Position numbers and translations under genes: made by a program
DNA from: Flavobacterium ginsenosidimutans
GTDB lineage: Bacteria > Bacteroidota > Bacteroidia > Flavobacteriales > Flavobacteriaceae
Direction of reading: 5' to 3'
DNA length: 64,000 nt
NCBI RefSeq assembly: GCF_003254625.1
Contig: NZ_QJRJ01000082.1
Coordinates: 372,001 to 436,000, forward strand
Notes under the pieces: model-generated
What the model was told of the DNA's origin: nothing
Seen by the model: the letters and a program-made list of their open reading frames with translations, nothing else
Database searches by the model: none
Shown here: one piece after another, positions 27,879-36,636 of the stretch
Layout of the letters: every line of letters begins with the position of its first letter
Numbering within the stretch: the stretch's first letter is position 1

Positions 27879-28697
27879 CTATACTAAAGATTCGATTGAG
27901 AAAAAATCAAGTTTAGACTGTTTATAATTTCTGATTTTGTCCATCACAGCGTTTCCGTTATTAGAACCGCCAGAATTAGTGTTGCCTTCAATCGTTTCTA
28001 TGGTATCGGCATGAACAGCAGTTACAATTCCAGTATGAATCCAGTCGTTTGGTGTTTTTTGAAGAAGAAATATATCGCCTGGTTTTATCAAATCTGAATT
28101 AGTTCTGGCTTTTTGATAACGTGTCAATATATTTTTCTGAAGACCAGTTGTACCCACAGTATCACAGCTGTAAGTAAGTGGCATTAGGGTTTTAAAGTTT
28201 TTTCCCTGAATAGAAGCCGCCTGATCAATAATAGCCTGAACAAACCCCATACACCAAAACCATTCGGTTCCTTCGTGTGCATCCATATAGCTTCGAACCC
28301 ACGGACCAGTATTGCTTTGGTTATTTATGACAAGCTCCAGAGGTTGATTTTTAAGATGATTTTTGGCTGCATTCAGAATTAATTCTCTCAGATTACTTCC
28401 CGATATTGGACTTTCAAAAGCTTTTTTGAGCGGCGATACAAGTTTATCAAACAAGCTTTGATCTACATTTCCGTTTTGAGGCAAACCATTGAATTTTTGA
28501 TAATTCAAAACAGCCTTTTCAGTTGCAGGACCAAAATCTCCATCAATACCTGTTGCCGTTCCCGAACCAGGATTCTGCATAGCAAATAAATTAAGCCAAG
28601 ATTGAATTTTTTCGACGTCTTTCTTGTTGTTATTTGCTCCATTTCTTTGTTGTGTTGCTTTAATAAGCAGCTCTTTTTGGTAGAATGTTTTTTGCAT
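27879..28697 (-). CDS. Peptidoglycan-binding / CHAP-amidase protein
   Basis: 272 residues. Residues 25-85 are a PG_binding_1 domain (IQSWLNLFAM, GIDGDFGPATEKAVLNYQKF). Residues 110-265 are a CHAP-type cysteine amidase: nucleophile C149 in WFWCMGFVQ, histidine H221 in WIHTGIV, and ETIEGNTN giving the third residue. No signal peptide is present, so it acts in the cytoplasm or is released. Within an eCIS operon it may lyse the producer to free the particles, or be cargo. Both are inference. It lies between the HEAT-like gene and the ATPase gene. Confidence 0.82.
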   Translation of the reverse strand: MQKTFYQKELLIKATQQRNGANNNKKDVEKIQSWLNLFAMQNPGSGTATGIDGDFGPATEKAVLNYQKFNGLPQNGNVDQSLFDKLVSPLKKAFESPISGSNLRELILNAAKNHLKNQPLELVINNQSNTGPWVRSYMDAHEGTEWFWCMGFVQAIIDQAASIQGKNFKTLMPLTYSCDTVGTTGLQKNILTRYQKARTNSDLIKPGDIFLLQKTPNDWIHTGIVTAVHADTIETIEGNTNSGGSNNGNAVMDKIRNYKQSKLDFFSIESLV

Positions 28698-28767
28698 GAC
28701 TTTAGTGTTTTAGATGTTTTTTGAGTTATAAATTAGCATTAGTGAAAAGAAAAAAATGATACTCTCT

Positions 28768-29421
28768 TTAATATAATTTAGATAGTTTTATAAAATGTAT
28801 TAGACTTTCCTTATCAATACTGCCATAATCATATTGGTCTTTTTTAATTATTTCTTTTATTACTTCATACTCAATGGGATCAAGTTTAAATAACTCATTT
28901 AAAAGTCTTGAAATAAAAATGGGTTCCTTGTGATATTTAATAAATAATTCGTTAAAAATGATTACAACGTAATCTCTATATTTCGAACTCTGTAAAGCAA
29001 ATTGAACCAATACCTTAAATATAATAACTTTGAAATCCCAATCAATTTTTGGGTTTTTAATAAATTTTTCTAAATCTGGAATTATTTCGAATCCCATCAG
29101 TACAAGAACTTTTGGCAATTCAGAATGAAATTCAAAAGCCTCTTCATTTTTTTCGTCAAGTAATGCATCCAATAAAACAGGGACTGATTCTGTAATTTTT
29201 AATTGACCTAAAGCTCTCCATGCATGCCTCGGAGCAAAATCTTCTATTTTAAATCCTGAAACTGCATGACTTAAATTATGAGTTTTTACAATGTCGATTA
29301 GCTCGTCTGCATTTTTTTTTCCAATGTTCAATACTTGAGCATAATCTGGCCAATCCTTAGACAAATTAGTTTTTCCAAATTTGAATAATTTTTCTACTTC
29401 TTCTGAATATTTCTTTTTCAT
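28768..29421 (-). CDS. HEAT-like helical protein, candidate immunity protein or cargo chaperone
   Basis: 217 residues, all helical by composition, with short repeat-like helix pairs (HAWRALGQLKITESVPVLLDA, ELPKVLVLMGFEIIPDLE). This is HEAT-like and has no signal peptide. Its ATG overlaps the TGA of the large DUF4157 gene by four bases (ATGA), so it is translationally coupled to that cargo gene. Toxin-immunity pairs are commonly arranged this way. The immunity role is an inference from position and size. A loading chaperone is an equal alternative. Confidence 0.55.
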   Translation of the reverse strand: MKKKYSEEVEKLFKFGKTNLSKDWPDYAQVLNIGKKNADELIDIVKTHNLSHAVSGFKIEDFAPRHAWRALGQLKITESVPVLLDALLDEKNEEAFEFHSELPKVLVLMGFEIIPDLEKFIKNPKIDWDFKVIIFKVLVQFALQSSKYRDYVVIIFNELFIKYHKEPIFISRLLNELFKLDPIEYEVIKEIIKKDQYDYGSIDKESLIHFIKLSKLY

Positions 29422-30068
29422 CTTACATAATAGTTATTATCTGGTTTAATAATTACATCATCTGTTAAATTATTGATTGCATCTCTTATTACTCTATCTG
29501 TTCTGGAAAGCTCTCTAGCTATTTCTCTATATCCTGTAAAGCGTGTTTTTTTATAAACTTTTCCATTTTCTCTAAACTGTCCTGAAACTTTATTACTTTT
29601 TAATAAATCTGTTATTAATTGCTCTGGTGGAGTAGCCGCTGTTCCTACAATATTTGGAAAATTACCTGTTAAAATTTGCGAATAGACTGATTTAGTTTTA
29701 GTTCCGTCTATCTCATCAATTTTGGCAGTTATAGATTGCGCTATATAAAAACCAAGTGCTAAAGTTAACTGTGCATTACTAGGGGATGGTAACGCAAAAG
29801 TTGAATCATTTTTAGAACTTTGATAATAATTAACAGTCATAGAATATTTTAAAGTTTTTGATTTATTATTCTTTGCAAATTGCTCTGGGCCATTAGCCAT
29901 TTTTGTGTTTAAAGATTGTGTACCAAAAGCTAAATTTTCGTTAGTTGCTTTTCCAAACAAAGCAGCAGATAAAATATGAACGCCTTTTGTTTCAGATTGA
30001 TTACCTGAATTTTTATCTACAAAGGCATCTATAAAGTTATTTCCTGTCATAACAGTTCTATCTACTCT
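29418..30068 (-). other. C-terminal variable (toxin-like) domain of the large DUF4157 protein
   Basis: Residues 1150-1365. The motif HILSAALFGKATNENL followed by NTKMANGPEQFAK resembles the pattern of nonspecific-nuclease-type polymorphic toxins (a histidine, a short gap, then an asparagine-leucine pair). The end has several basic residues (TRFTGYREIARELSR). The call is tentative and no catalytic set can be proven. Confidence 0.4.
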
Positions 30069-33000
30069 ACTTTCTCCAGCTCCACCATCAGGTTGTTTTT
30101 TTGTTAATGGATTTGCAACAACTTTTTTTGGTCTTCCTTGATCCATAACGGTAGGCTTAATCTCCGTTTTTGGAGCAGGTTTCTTTGGTTCACTTTTTTT
30201 ATTCATTTGAATATAGTTGAAATCCCAATTTTCTCCTCCATCGGTAACGGAGGAAATATTAATTACAGAAGAATGATCTGTATTAACTTTATTTTTAATT
30301 CCTTCTGCTTCTTCTAGGGTTATTTCTCCTTCGTCGATTTCTTTTTCACTTTCAGTATCAATTTCTGCTAATGCTCCTGCCACAGCTCCAGAAGGTGTTG
30401 CTGCTTCTGGTTGACTTCTTCCCATAAGTCTGTCCAGCATATTCATTCCCGTGTCAACAGCTTTATTCACTAACCAAGTCAGCGCCTCATCAACCATTTG
30501 TTGTACGGAAATAATCATTTCGCCAATTCTTGCGCCAATACCAGTTAAACCAACTTGATTTGCTAAGAAACCAATCACGACAGGCATTGCTTGTCCCATA
30601 GTTCTTTCTAGATAATTGGCTGCTGTGGCGACATTGCCTCGAGCAAGATCTGCTACACCATTGACAAATGAATTGACAACTTCGAGCATTTCTCGCAAGT
30701 ATTTGATAAAACTTTGTATCGCATTAAAAAATGCCATAGCACCGTTTATTACTGCCATGATTCCAGTCGGGTCTAACATACTTAGAAGTTTGGCTGTAAT
30801 TCTATTGACAATACGTTCCATGACAAAGTTTTTCACGGCATCGAGAACGGTATTCCATAAATTGCTAAGCTGTTCTTGTATTTTGTCCCAAATAGCAGCC
30901 ATACCACGTTCTTGAACGTCTTTAATAAATGTCCAGATCCCTTCAAGCGTATTTATCACACTACGGATTCTGGCAACTCTTGCAGGTCCAATTCTAGGAT
31001 GTGCGGCAAGTTTTTCCCAGATTTTTTCCATCGAGATATTCAGCACTTGTAATACCCAAGTAATAACTCCGCGTAAAGAGAAATCAGTAAGTACCGGAAT
31101 ATTGGCATCTTTGAGCTCGCTCATCAGCCAGCCGGTTACACCGTTTATTAAATGGGTTACAATATTGTCAAAAAACTGTATGAATCCTTGTTTAAGCGCT
31201 TTTAGTATATTTTTTAAGAAGCCAATTGGATCTTTCTTGATGTCTTCAATCGCTTCTAATGCTCTTGTAATAATATTTCCGATGAGATCGAATGGGAAAT
31301 TCATGATTTCGAGAATGGCAATAATTACAATTCTGACAATTTCTGCCACAAAAGCGATTAGTCGGCCAATAGGTTCTCCAAACTTAGCAATGATTCTCGT
31401 GAAAGCATCTAAAGGATGAATAAGATCATTGATCGTCATAGAATCCCAAATATCAGTAAAGAGCTGAATTATAGACTGTGGCGTCATGTTGAGCGCTGTT
31501 ACTGCAGCTTCAACTTCGCCTGCGATTCTGGCTATTGCACCAGATTCAACCATTTGTTTATATTGTTCTTCTCCGCCATCCATGAGGCTCATAAAACCTC
31601 GTATTAGATTTGGAATTGTGCGAGGTACAACTTCTTTTGTAAAAGGATCTTTTCCGATAATTACTTTCACAAGCGAATAACCTCTTACCGTAGCGGCCTG
31701 AGAAGATAGCCATCCTAAAAGTGAATCTTTAACAAGTTCTAATACTTTTCTTGCTACTCCTGAGGCAAAATCCCAAACCTTTTGCAGGAATGTTCCCGCC
31801 TGAGAGGCAAGTGCAGAGAGATTATCAGCAATGTTTGCCAGATTTGCAGGTTGAATAGCATTCCAGGCTGCAGTTATAAGTCCGCGAAGTAGGCCCAACA
31901 ACGAATTGAAAGTTCCAACCTGAGTATCAAGCCAGTCGGCAGTTTTTTTGAGCGTGCCTTTTTCACGCATTTGTTCAAGCTCTGTCTGCTTGTCTATCAG
32001 TATTAAGAAATCTTCTAATATTTCGACCGTTGTTGAATTCACAGCTACATTGCGTAACGGATCGAATTTGATTATTTTTTTGATTAATGACCATGCTTTG
32101 TTTTCTGCCAATAGAGGTTCAGCAACACCAATCAAGGCTTCTTTTATCCAGGTAATAACCTGATCGACAAGAGAAGTGGCAAACGTACGGACATTAGCAA
32201 CAACTGTATTAAATTTGGAAGTAACTACATCGATAAAAGTGGTAAGTGAGGATTCATCCCAGGCATCTTTTACTAATTTAAGCAATGAATCCAACGTTAA
32301 GCCCAATTCGCTCAATCGTCCTTTGACCCAATTAAATACACGGTCTATGATGCCATATTCTTGTAATTTATCGAATATTGCGGTCCCAAAAGGAACTAGT
32401 CCCATAAATCCTTCTATAAGATTGATAGCATTTCTCTCAACATTTACATCATTTAGAGGGTCGTAACCTGCTACGACCGTAAGCAGTGTATAACCGGGAA
32501 TATGTCTGACATTATTTTTGATATAACCAGGAATCAGGCTGGATAGTAATGAACCCTGAATCATTTCGGGAGCAGGGGAGATTGGTTCTGGTTTTTTTCT
32601 AATCGCCGCTCCTTGTTGTACAGTATGTGTTAATTCGTGGGCGAGTAAATGTTTGCCATCTTTGGAATTCGGATTGTATTTTCCTTCGTTAAAATAAATA
32701 TTGTTTCCAGTAGCAAAAGCCTGCGCGCCCAATTGCTTATTCATTTGAACAGCATTAGAGTCATTATGTATGCGCACATTACTGAAATCGGCTCCAATAC
32801 CAGATTCCATTTCGGTTTTTACTTTTCCAGATAGAGGAGAACCACCGCCTTTACTGCTGTTTAACTTGGACTCGATATTAGAGTTATCGCTAGGATTGGC
32901 ATCGCTAGCAGCACTTTTTTGCAGTGCTTTTTCTTCGTCTGAGTTTTGTTTCTCTTCCTCTTTTTTCTGCTGTACGTTTTCTTCTTCTCCTTTATTTTGA

Positions 33001-33515
33001 ATTAAAGGTTTGATTGATAGGGTACTTTTTGAAACAGTTTCAGGTTTTTTGATTTCTTTTTTATTCGGAACTGTCTCTTCTTTTTTCTGAGTTTTCTCTT
33101 CCAGCTTATGCTGAATTAAGGTTTTTGAAGAAAAAGCTGGATTGATTTCTCGTTTTTCTGGTATTCTAGAATCGAGTTTGTTTTGGATTAATTCTTCTTT
33201 AAGCTGTACAACAGGTGTTATGGTTTGGGCAGCAGTTTTTCGCTGTACTTCTTTATTTTTCTCTTCTTGTTTTTGAACATCGCGAGCCAGTTTCTTTTGC
33301 ATTACTGGCGATGGCGAAAAGAAAGAGTCTGTTTTTGCCGTTTGTTTATTCGCTACTACTTGGTCTGCGACTCTATCGGCTTCTACTTCAAATTTATCGT
33401 TAGATTTTCCTATATTCAATTTTGCCTGAACACCAAAAAAAGATTCCTTCCCCTTGTCATGATGTGACGCGGAGTGCGGAGAATTTGATTTTGATATTTG
33501 CTTTAATGCCGGCAT
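29418..33515 (-). CDS. Large DUF4157 eCIS cargo protein with C-terminal toxin-like domain
   Basis: 1365 residues. The N-terminus (1-230) is disordered and K/E/Q-rich, with the family tag DKFEVEADRVADQVV. DUF4157, the eCIS core domain, lies at about 229-301 with the metallopeptidase-like HELTH (293-297). Residues 325-700 hold three similar modules of about 135 residues, each with a GYTLL/AWSLI/GYSLV..DP block (near 341, 474 and 612). A helical stretch of 330 residues follows, with a hydrophobic helix near 719-745. A K/P linker leads to a different C-terminal domain (about 1150-1365) with HILSAALFGKATNENL, reminiscent of histidine-motif nuclease toxins. It is the probable injected effector. Confidence 0.82.
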   Translation of the reverse strand: MPALKQISKSNSPHSASHHDKGKESFFGVQAKLNIGKSNDKFEVEADRVADQVVANKQTAKTDSFFSPSPVMQKKLARDVQKQEEKNKEVQRKTAAQTITPVVQLKEELIQNKLDSRIPEKREINPAFSSKTLIQHKLEEKTQKKEETVPNKKEIKKPETVSKSTLSIKPLIQNKGEEENVQQKKEEEKQNSDEEKALQKSAASDANPSDNSNIESKLNSSKGGGSPLSGKVKTEMESGIGADFSNVRIHNDSNAVQMNKQLGAQAFATGNNIYFNEGKYNPNSKDGKHLLAHELTHTVQQGAAIRKKPEPISPAPEMIQGSLLSSLIPGYIKNNVRHIPGYTLLTVVAGYDPLNDVNVERNAINLIEGFMGLVPFGTAIFDKLQEYGIIDRVFNWVKGRLSELGLTLDSLLKLVKDAWDESSLTTFIDVVTSKFNTVVANVRTFATSLVDQVITWIKEALIGVAEPLLAENKAWSLIKKIIKFDPLRNVAVNSTTVEILEDFLILIDKQTELEQMREKGTLKKTADWLDTQVGTFNSLLGLLRGLITAAWNAIQPANLANIADNLSALASQAGTFLQKVWDFASGVARKVLELVKDSLLGWLSSQAATVRGYSLVKVIIGKDPFTKEVVPRTIPNLIRGFMSLMDGGEEQYKQMVESGAIARIAGEVEAAVTALNMTPQSIIQLFTDIWDSMTINDLIHPLDAFTRIIAKFGEPIGRLIAFVAEIVRIVIIAILEIMNFPFDLIGNIITRALEAIEDIKKDPIGFLKNILKALKQGFIQFFDNIVTHLINGVTGWLMSELKDANIPVLTDFSLRGVITWVLQVLNISMEKIWEKLAAHPRIGPARVARIRSVINTLEGIWTFIKDVQERGMAAIWDKIQEQLSNLWNTVLDAVKNFVMERIVNRITAKLLSMLDPTGIMAVINGAMAFFNAIQSFIKYLREMLEVVNSFVNGVADLARGNVATAANYLERTMGQAMPVVIGFLANQVGLTGIGARIGEMIISVQQMVDEALTWLVNKAVDTGMNMLDRLMGRSQPEAATPSGAVAGALAEIDTESEKEIDEGEITLEEAEGIKNKVNTDHSSVINISSVTDGGENWDFNYIQMNKKSEPKKPAPKTEIKPTVMDQGRPKKVVANPLTKKQPDGGAGESRVDRTVMTGNNFIDAFVDKNSGNQSETKGVHILSAALFGKATNENLAFGTQSLNTKMANGPEQFAKNNKSKTLKYSMTVNYYQSSKNDSTFALPSPSNAQLTLALGFYIAQSITAKIDEIDGTKTKSVYSQILTGNFPNIVGTAATPPEQLITDLLKSNKVSGQFRENGKVYKKTRFTGYREIARELSRTDRVIRDAINNLTDDVIIKPDNNYYVR

Positions 33516-33521
33516 CTCTCT

Positions 33522-34895
33522 CTAATAAGTTACGCTAAAACTTCCTTTCAAATTTGGGCTATTCTTAGGATTAATTACTTCGACCACTACTTTAAAGTAG
33601 ATACAGTCTTTGGTTGTTACTTCAAATGATTGTGTTTCTGTTTCGCCAACATTATATCTTCTTGTAGTTTTTTTTATTTCTCCGAACTGTATAGCTGTTA
33701 ATCGTATATGGTAATGTTTTTCAGTATGCTTTTTAGCCCATTTTGCAGTTGAGGATATTTTAAAATTGCCCTTTGCACAAAAAGTTGCCCCAGTCATAAC
33801 AGAATCATCTATGTTAAAAGGGAAATTCTCTTTAGGTAATCCATATTCACCTGAACAACAATCGCGACCGCCTTTTCCTTTTTCTTTTTCTTTTTGCTTT
33901 TGTTTTTGTAACTTGTTGTTCAGAGCTGCCGTAGTTTCTGGTCTGACTTTACTATCAGTTTTATTCAAATTGTTTCCAGCTTGTAAATCTTCAGAATGGT
34001 TTTCTACAGATGATTTTTGTATTGTTCCTGACTTTTGTTTGGCTCCAGTCTGCTGAATCGTATGCGTGAGCTCATGTGCCAGCAAATGTTTGCCTTCTTT
34101 GGAGTCTGGATTGTATTTTCCTTTATTAAAATAGACATCATTGCCATGCGTAAAAGCTTGTGCGCCTAGCTCTTCGCTCATTTTAACAGCTTTACTGTCT
34201 GTATGGATGTTTACACTGCTAAAATCGGCTCCAAAACCTGATTCCATTTCACGCTTTGTGTTTTTATCCATGGCATTGCCACCGCCTTTAGAGCTGTTGA
34301 GATTACTTTCGACGTTTTCATCTACCGAGTTCGATTCCTTTAGTTTTGCTTGAACTGATTTTTCTTCTTTTTTCTGAGTCTTTTTGTCTTCGTTCTCGCA
34401 ATTGGCACATTTTTTCTGTACTTTTTTGTCTTCTTCCTTATCTGATTTCTTTTGTACCTTTTTGTCTTCTTCTTTTTCTCCCTTTTTCTGTACTTTTTTA
34501 TCTTCTTCCTTATCCGATTTCTTTTGCACTTTCTTGTCTTCTTCTTTTTCTCCTTTTTTCTGTACTTTTTTGTCCTCTTCCTTATCCGATTTCTTTTGAA
34601 CTTTTTTGTCTTCTTCTTTTTCTCCCTTTTTTTGCAGAGGCTGTTCTTGTGCCAAGTCTTGTTTTTGAACTGTTGAAACGGTTTCTGCAATAGGTTTTTG
34701 CTGTACAGCTTCTTCGCTTCTGGATTGCAGTAAACCTCCAGTTTTACGTTTGTTTACTACTTTATCAGCAACATTATCGGCTTCTACTTCATATTTATCT
34801 CCTACAGCGCCCGTAGTTAGTTTCTTTTGGACTTTTGGTCCAAAAAAAGTAGAAGGGGAGTGATTAGCTATTTTCTTTTGTTCAAATTCTCTCAT
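33522..34895 (-). CDS. Second DUF4157 eCIS protein with 12-residue tandem repeats
   Basis: 457 residues. The N-terminus has the family tag DKYEVEADNVADKVV. Residues 91-162 are six tandem 12-residue units alternating GEKEEDKKVQKK and SDKEEDKKVQKK, and then CANCENED with a CxxC pair. DUF4157 lies at about 203-285 with HELTH (274-278). The C-terminal 110 residues (from RDCCSGEYGLPKENF) are beta-rich and unlike the large paralogue, so it probably carries a different cargo activity. It precedes the large DUF4157 gene by six bases. The charged repeats may interact with the tube lumen or a chaperone (inference). Confidence 0.8.
   Translation of the reverse strand: MREFEQKKIANHSPSTFFGPKVQKKLTTGAVGDKYEVEADNVADKVVNKRKTGGLLQSRSEEAVQQKPIAETVSTVQKQDLAQEQPLQKKGEKEEDKKVQKKSDKEEDKKVQKKGEKEEDKKVQKKSDKEEDKKVQKKGEKEEDKKVQKKSDKEEDKKVQKKCANCENEDKKTQKKEEKSVQAKLKESNSVDENVESNLNSSKGGGNAMDKNTKREMESGFGADFSSVNIHTDSKAVKMSEELGAQAFTHGNDVYFNKGKYNPDSKEGKHLLAHELTHTIQQTGAKQKSGTIQKSSVENHSEDLQAGNNLNKTDSKVRPETTAALNNKLQKQKQKEKEKGKGGRDCCSGEYGLPKENFPFNIDDSVMTGATFCAKGNFKISSTAKWAKKHTEKHYHIRLTAIQFGEIKKTTRRYNVGETETQSFEVTTKDCIYFKVVVEVINPKNSPNLKGSFSVTY
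34410..34625 (-). repeat. Tandem coding repeat, six 36-base units in three alternating pairs
   Basis: Codes residues 91-162 of the DUF4157 protein. Units alternate GEK.. and SDK.., so the true period is 72 bases, present three times. Such repeats can vary in number by slippage or recombination. Confidence 0.85.
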
Positions 34896-34936
34896 GATCT
34901 ATGTATTTTACCATTTTGAAATACTAATTTGTTTCA

Positions 34937-35797
34937 CTAAACAAACTGCAGATTATTTGCGATAACACCTTCTTTCTCTAATGCATTTTTTATTTGCTTG
35001 TACCAATACGGAAATATTTTAGAGAGCCGAAGTTCAATTTCATCAACAACATATTTGTCATATTTTTTCATTCCAAAAAAATGAGAATACCCAATCGCAT
35101 CGGCATATTTTCCATGCTCTGTAATGTTGTCTCCTTTCAAAAGCACTGTCGGATTATTGTTTTTATAATTCAACAGCGATGCAAGAGTATATTGTTCGAT
35201 TAAAATGCAGGTTTCATAACCTTCTTGTTTTAATTCAGTAAAGTTTTCTTGGTTTTCGATATATATATTCTCCAAGTCATAATAGCTTTTTATGAATTCA
35301 TCGCGGAGCTTGAGATCGTTAAAACCAAATATGCCACAGTTATAAGAATAGCCCAAATTGGTATGCCAGTAAGGCAGATTCTTGGTGTATTTATTAAAAA
35401 ACTCTACTTGTTTTTTATAATGGATTTCATAAGTATCTTCTTTGCGTTCTACTATAACATCATCAAAAAGAAAATCTATTTTTTTCTTAATGAATATGTC
35501 GGTATCTATGTGAACAAAAGGTTCTGTTTGAAGTTCCATAGCATTAATTTTCGATTTCATCCAAAGGTCAATTCTATTGTCATTTTGCACTTTGGTAACG
35601 GCACAAGGAAGCATATTCAGGAATTTAAAGCCTATTTCGTCTACATAAAGCTCAATGTCATTATACCACATATGACTATATAATACACTTAGAGCGGTCA
35701 TGTAGATCGTTTCCTTTAGTTTGTCTCCCATATTCCATCTGTTATGTATTATGGGAAGCACATCAAGGCTGTAAATCATCTTGTGTTGTTGTTTCAT
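34937..35797 (-). CDS. Glycosyltransferase-like protein (DUF6734-type), copy 2
   Basis: 286 residues. The start is RWNMGDKLKETIYMTALSVL, and a GT-A type DxD motif stands in FVHIDTDIFI (DTD at 98-100). It aligns without gaps for at least the first 100 residues with the neighbour at 35809 (DND at the same place), so the two are tandem paralogues. No membrane segment is present. It lies 41 bases before the DUF4157 genes in the operon. The acceptor is unknown. It could glycosylate particle proteins or act as cargo, but neither is shown. Confidence 0.65.
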   Translation of the reverse strand: MKQQHKMIYSLDVLPIIHNRWNMGDKLKETIYMTALSVLYSHMWYNDIELYVDEIGFKFLNMLPCAVTKVQNDNRIDLWMKSKINAMELQTEPFVHIDTDIFIKKKIDFLFDDVIVERKEDTYEIHYKKQVEFFNKYTKNLPYWHTNLGYSYNCGIFGFNDLKLRDEFIKSYYDLENIYIENQENFTELKQEGYETCILIEQYTLASLLNYKNNNPTVLLKGDNITEHGKYADAIGYSHFFGMKKYDKYVVDEIELRLSKIFPYWYKQIKNALEKEGVIANNLQFV

Positions 35798-35808
35798 ATC
35801 GTTTTGTT

Positions 35809-36636
35809 TTAAGCGATGCCTTCTTTATCTAAGGCATTCTTTACTTCTTTGTACCAATACGGAAAGAGTTTAGAAAGCCTGTTTTCTATTTCTTCAACTA
35901 TGTCAATTCTGTATTTTTTTTGACCTACAATGTGTGAATAACCAATTCTATCTGCTAGTTGGAAATTTTCGAATAAGTTTTTTTTCCACAGTAATAATGT
36001 TGGTTTAATATTATGATGATGCAATAATGCCGCAAGATTATATTGTTCTAAAACAATGCAAGGTTCTACTTTTGCTATTTTGGGATTATGATTTTTTATA
36101 AAGATTTCTTCTAAATCATAAAAAGCTTTTAAAAACTGATTTCGAAGTTGAAAGTCTCTAAAACCTAATACTCCACAATTATATGCATATCCCAAATCTG
36201 GTTTCCAATAGTCTAAATTTTGAGTGTATTGATTAAAAAAATCTAAACGATATTGGTACATACCGTACAATTCGTAATCATTTTGCTCAACAATTACCTT
36301 CTCAAAATCAAAAAATATTTTTTTCTTTATAAAGACATCATTGTCAAGATGCACAAAAGGTTTAGTTTGTTTTTCGATAACATCAATTTTCGATTTCATC
36401 CAAATAACTGTGTCTTTATTGCTGCTAATTTCAGTAACTCTGATAGGAAGCATATAAAGAAACTTATAGGCAGTGTCATCAGCATAAAGCTCGATATCCT
36501 GATACCATAAATGGCTGTATAGTATGCTTAATGCAGTCGAATAAATTGTTTCTTTAAATTTATTACCTTGATTCCACCGATTATTACTAACAGGAAATGC
36601 ATCTAAACTGTAAATTATTCTAGGCTCTTCCCTCAT
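35809..36636 (-). CDS. Glycosyltransferase-like protein (DUF6734-type), copy 1
   Basis: 275 residues, with DND at residues 98-100 in FVHLDNDVFI as the metal-binding motif of a GT-A fold. RWNQGNKFKETIYSTALSIL and YSHLWYQDIELYADD match the next gene. The N-terminal part is the conserved half; the C-terminus shares LSKLFPYWYKEVKNALDKEG. Its ATG overlaps the stop of the nucleotidyltransferase-like gene by four bases, so the three genes form a cassette inside the eCIS operon. Substrates are unknown. Confidence 0.65.
   Translation of the reverse strand: MREEPRIIYSLDAFPVSNNRWNQGNKFKETIYSTALSILYSHLWYQDIELYADDTAYKFLYMLPIRVTEISSNKDTVIWMKSKIDVIEKQTKPFVHLDNDVFIKKKIFFDFEKVIVEQNDYELYGMYQYRLDFFNQYTQNLDYWKPDLGYAYNCGVLGFRDFQLRNQFLKAFYDLEEIFIKNHNPKIAKVEPCIVLEQYNLAALLHHHNIKPTLLLWKKNLFENFQLADRIGYSHIVGQKKYRIDIVEEIENRLSKLFPYWYKEVKNALDKEGIA

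Noticed and set aside
34346..34693. Open frames on both strands across the 12-residue repeat region
   Set aside because: They result from the period-3 repeat and low-complexity composition and yield only F/L/S- or K/R-rich repeats, not proteins.
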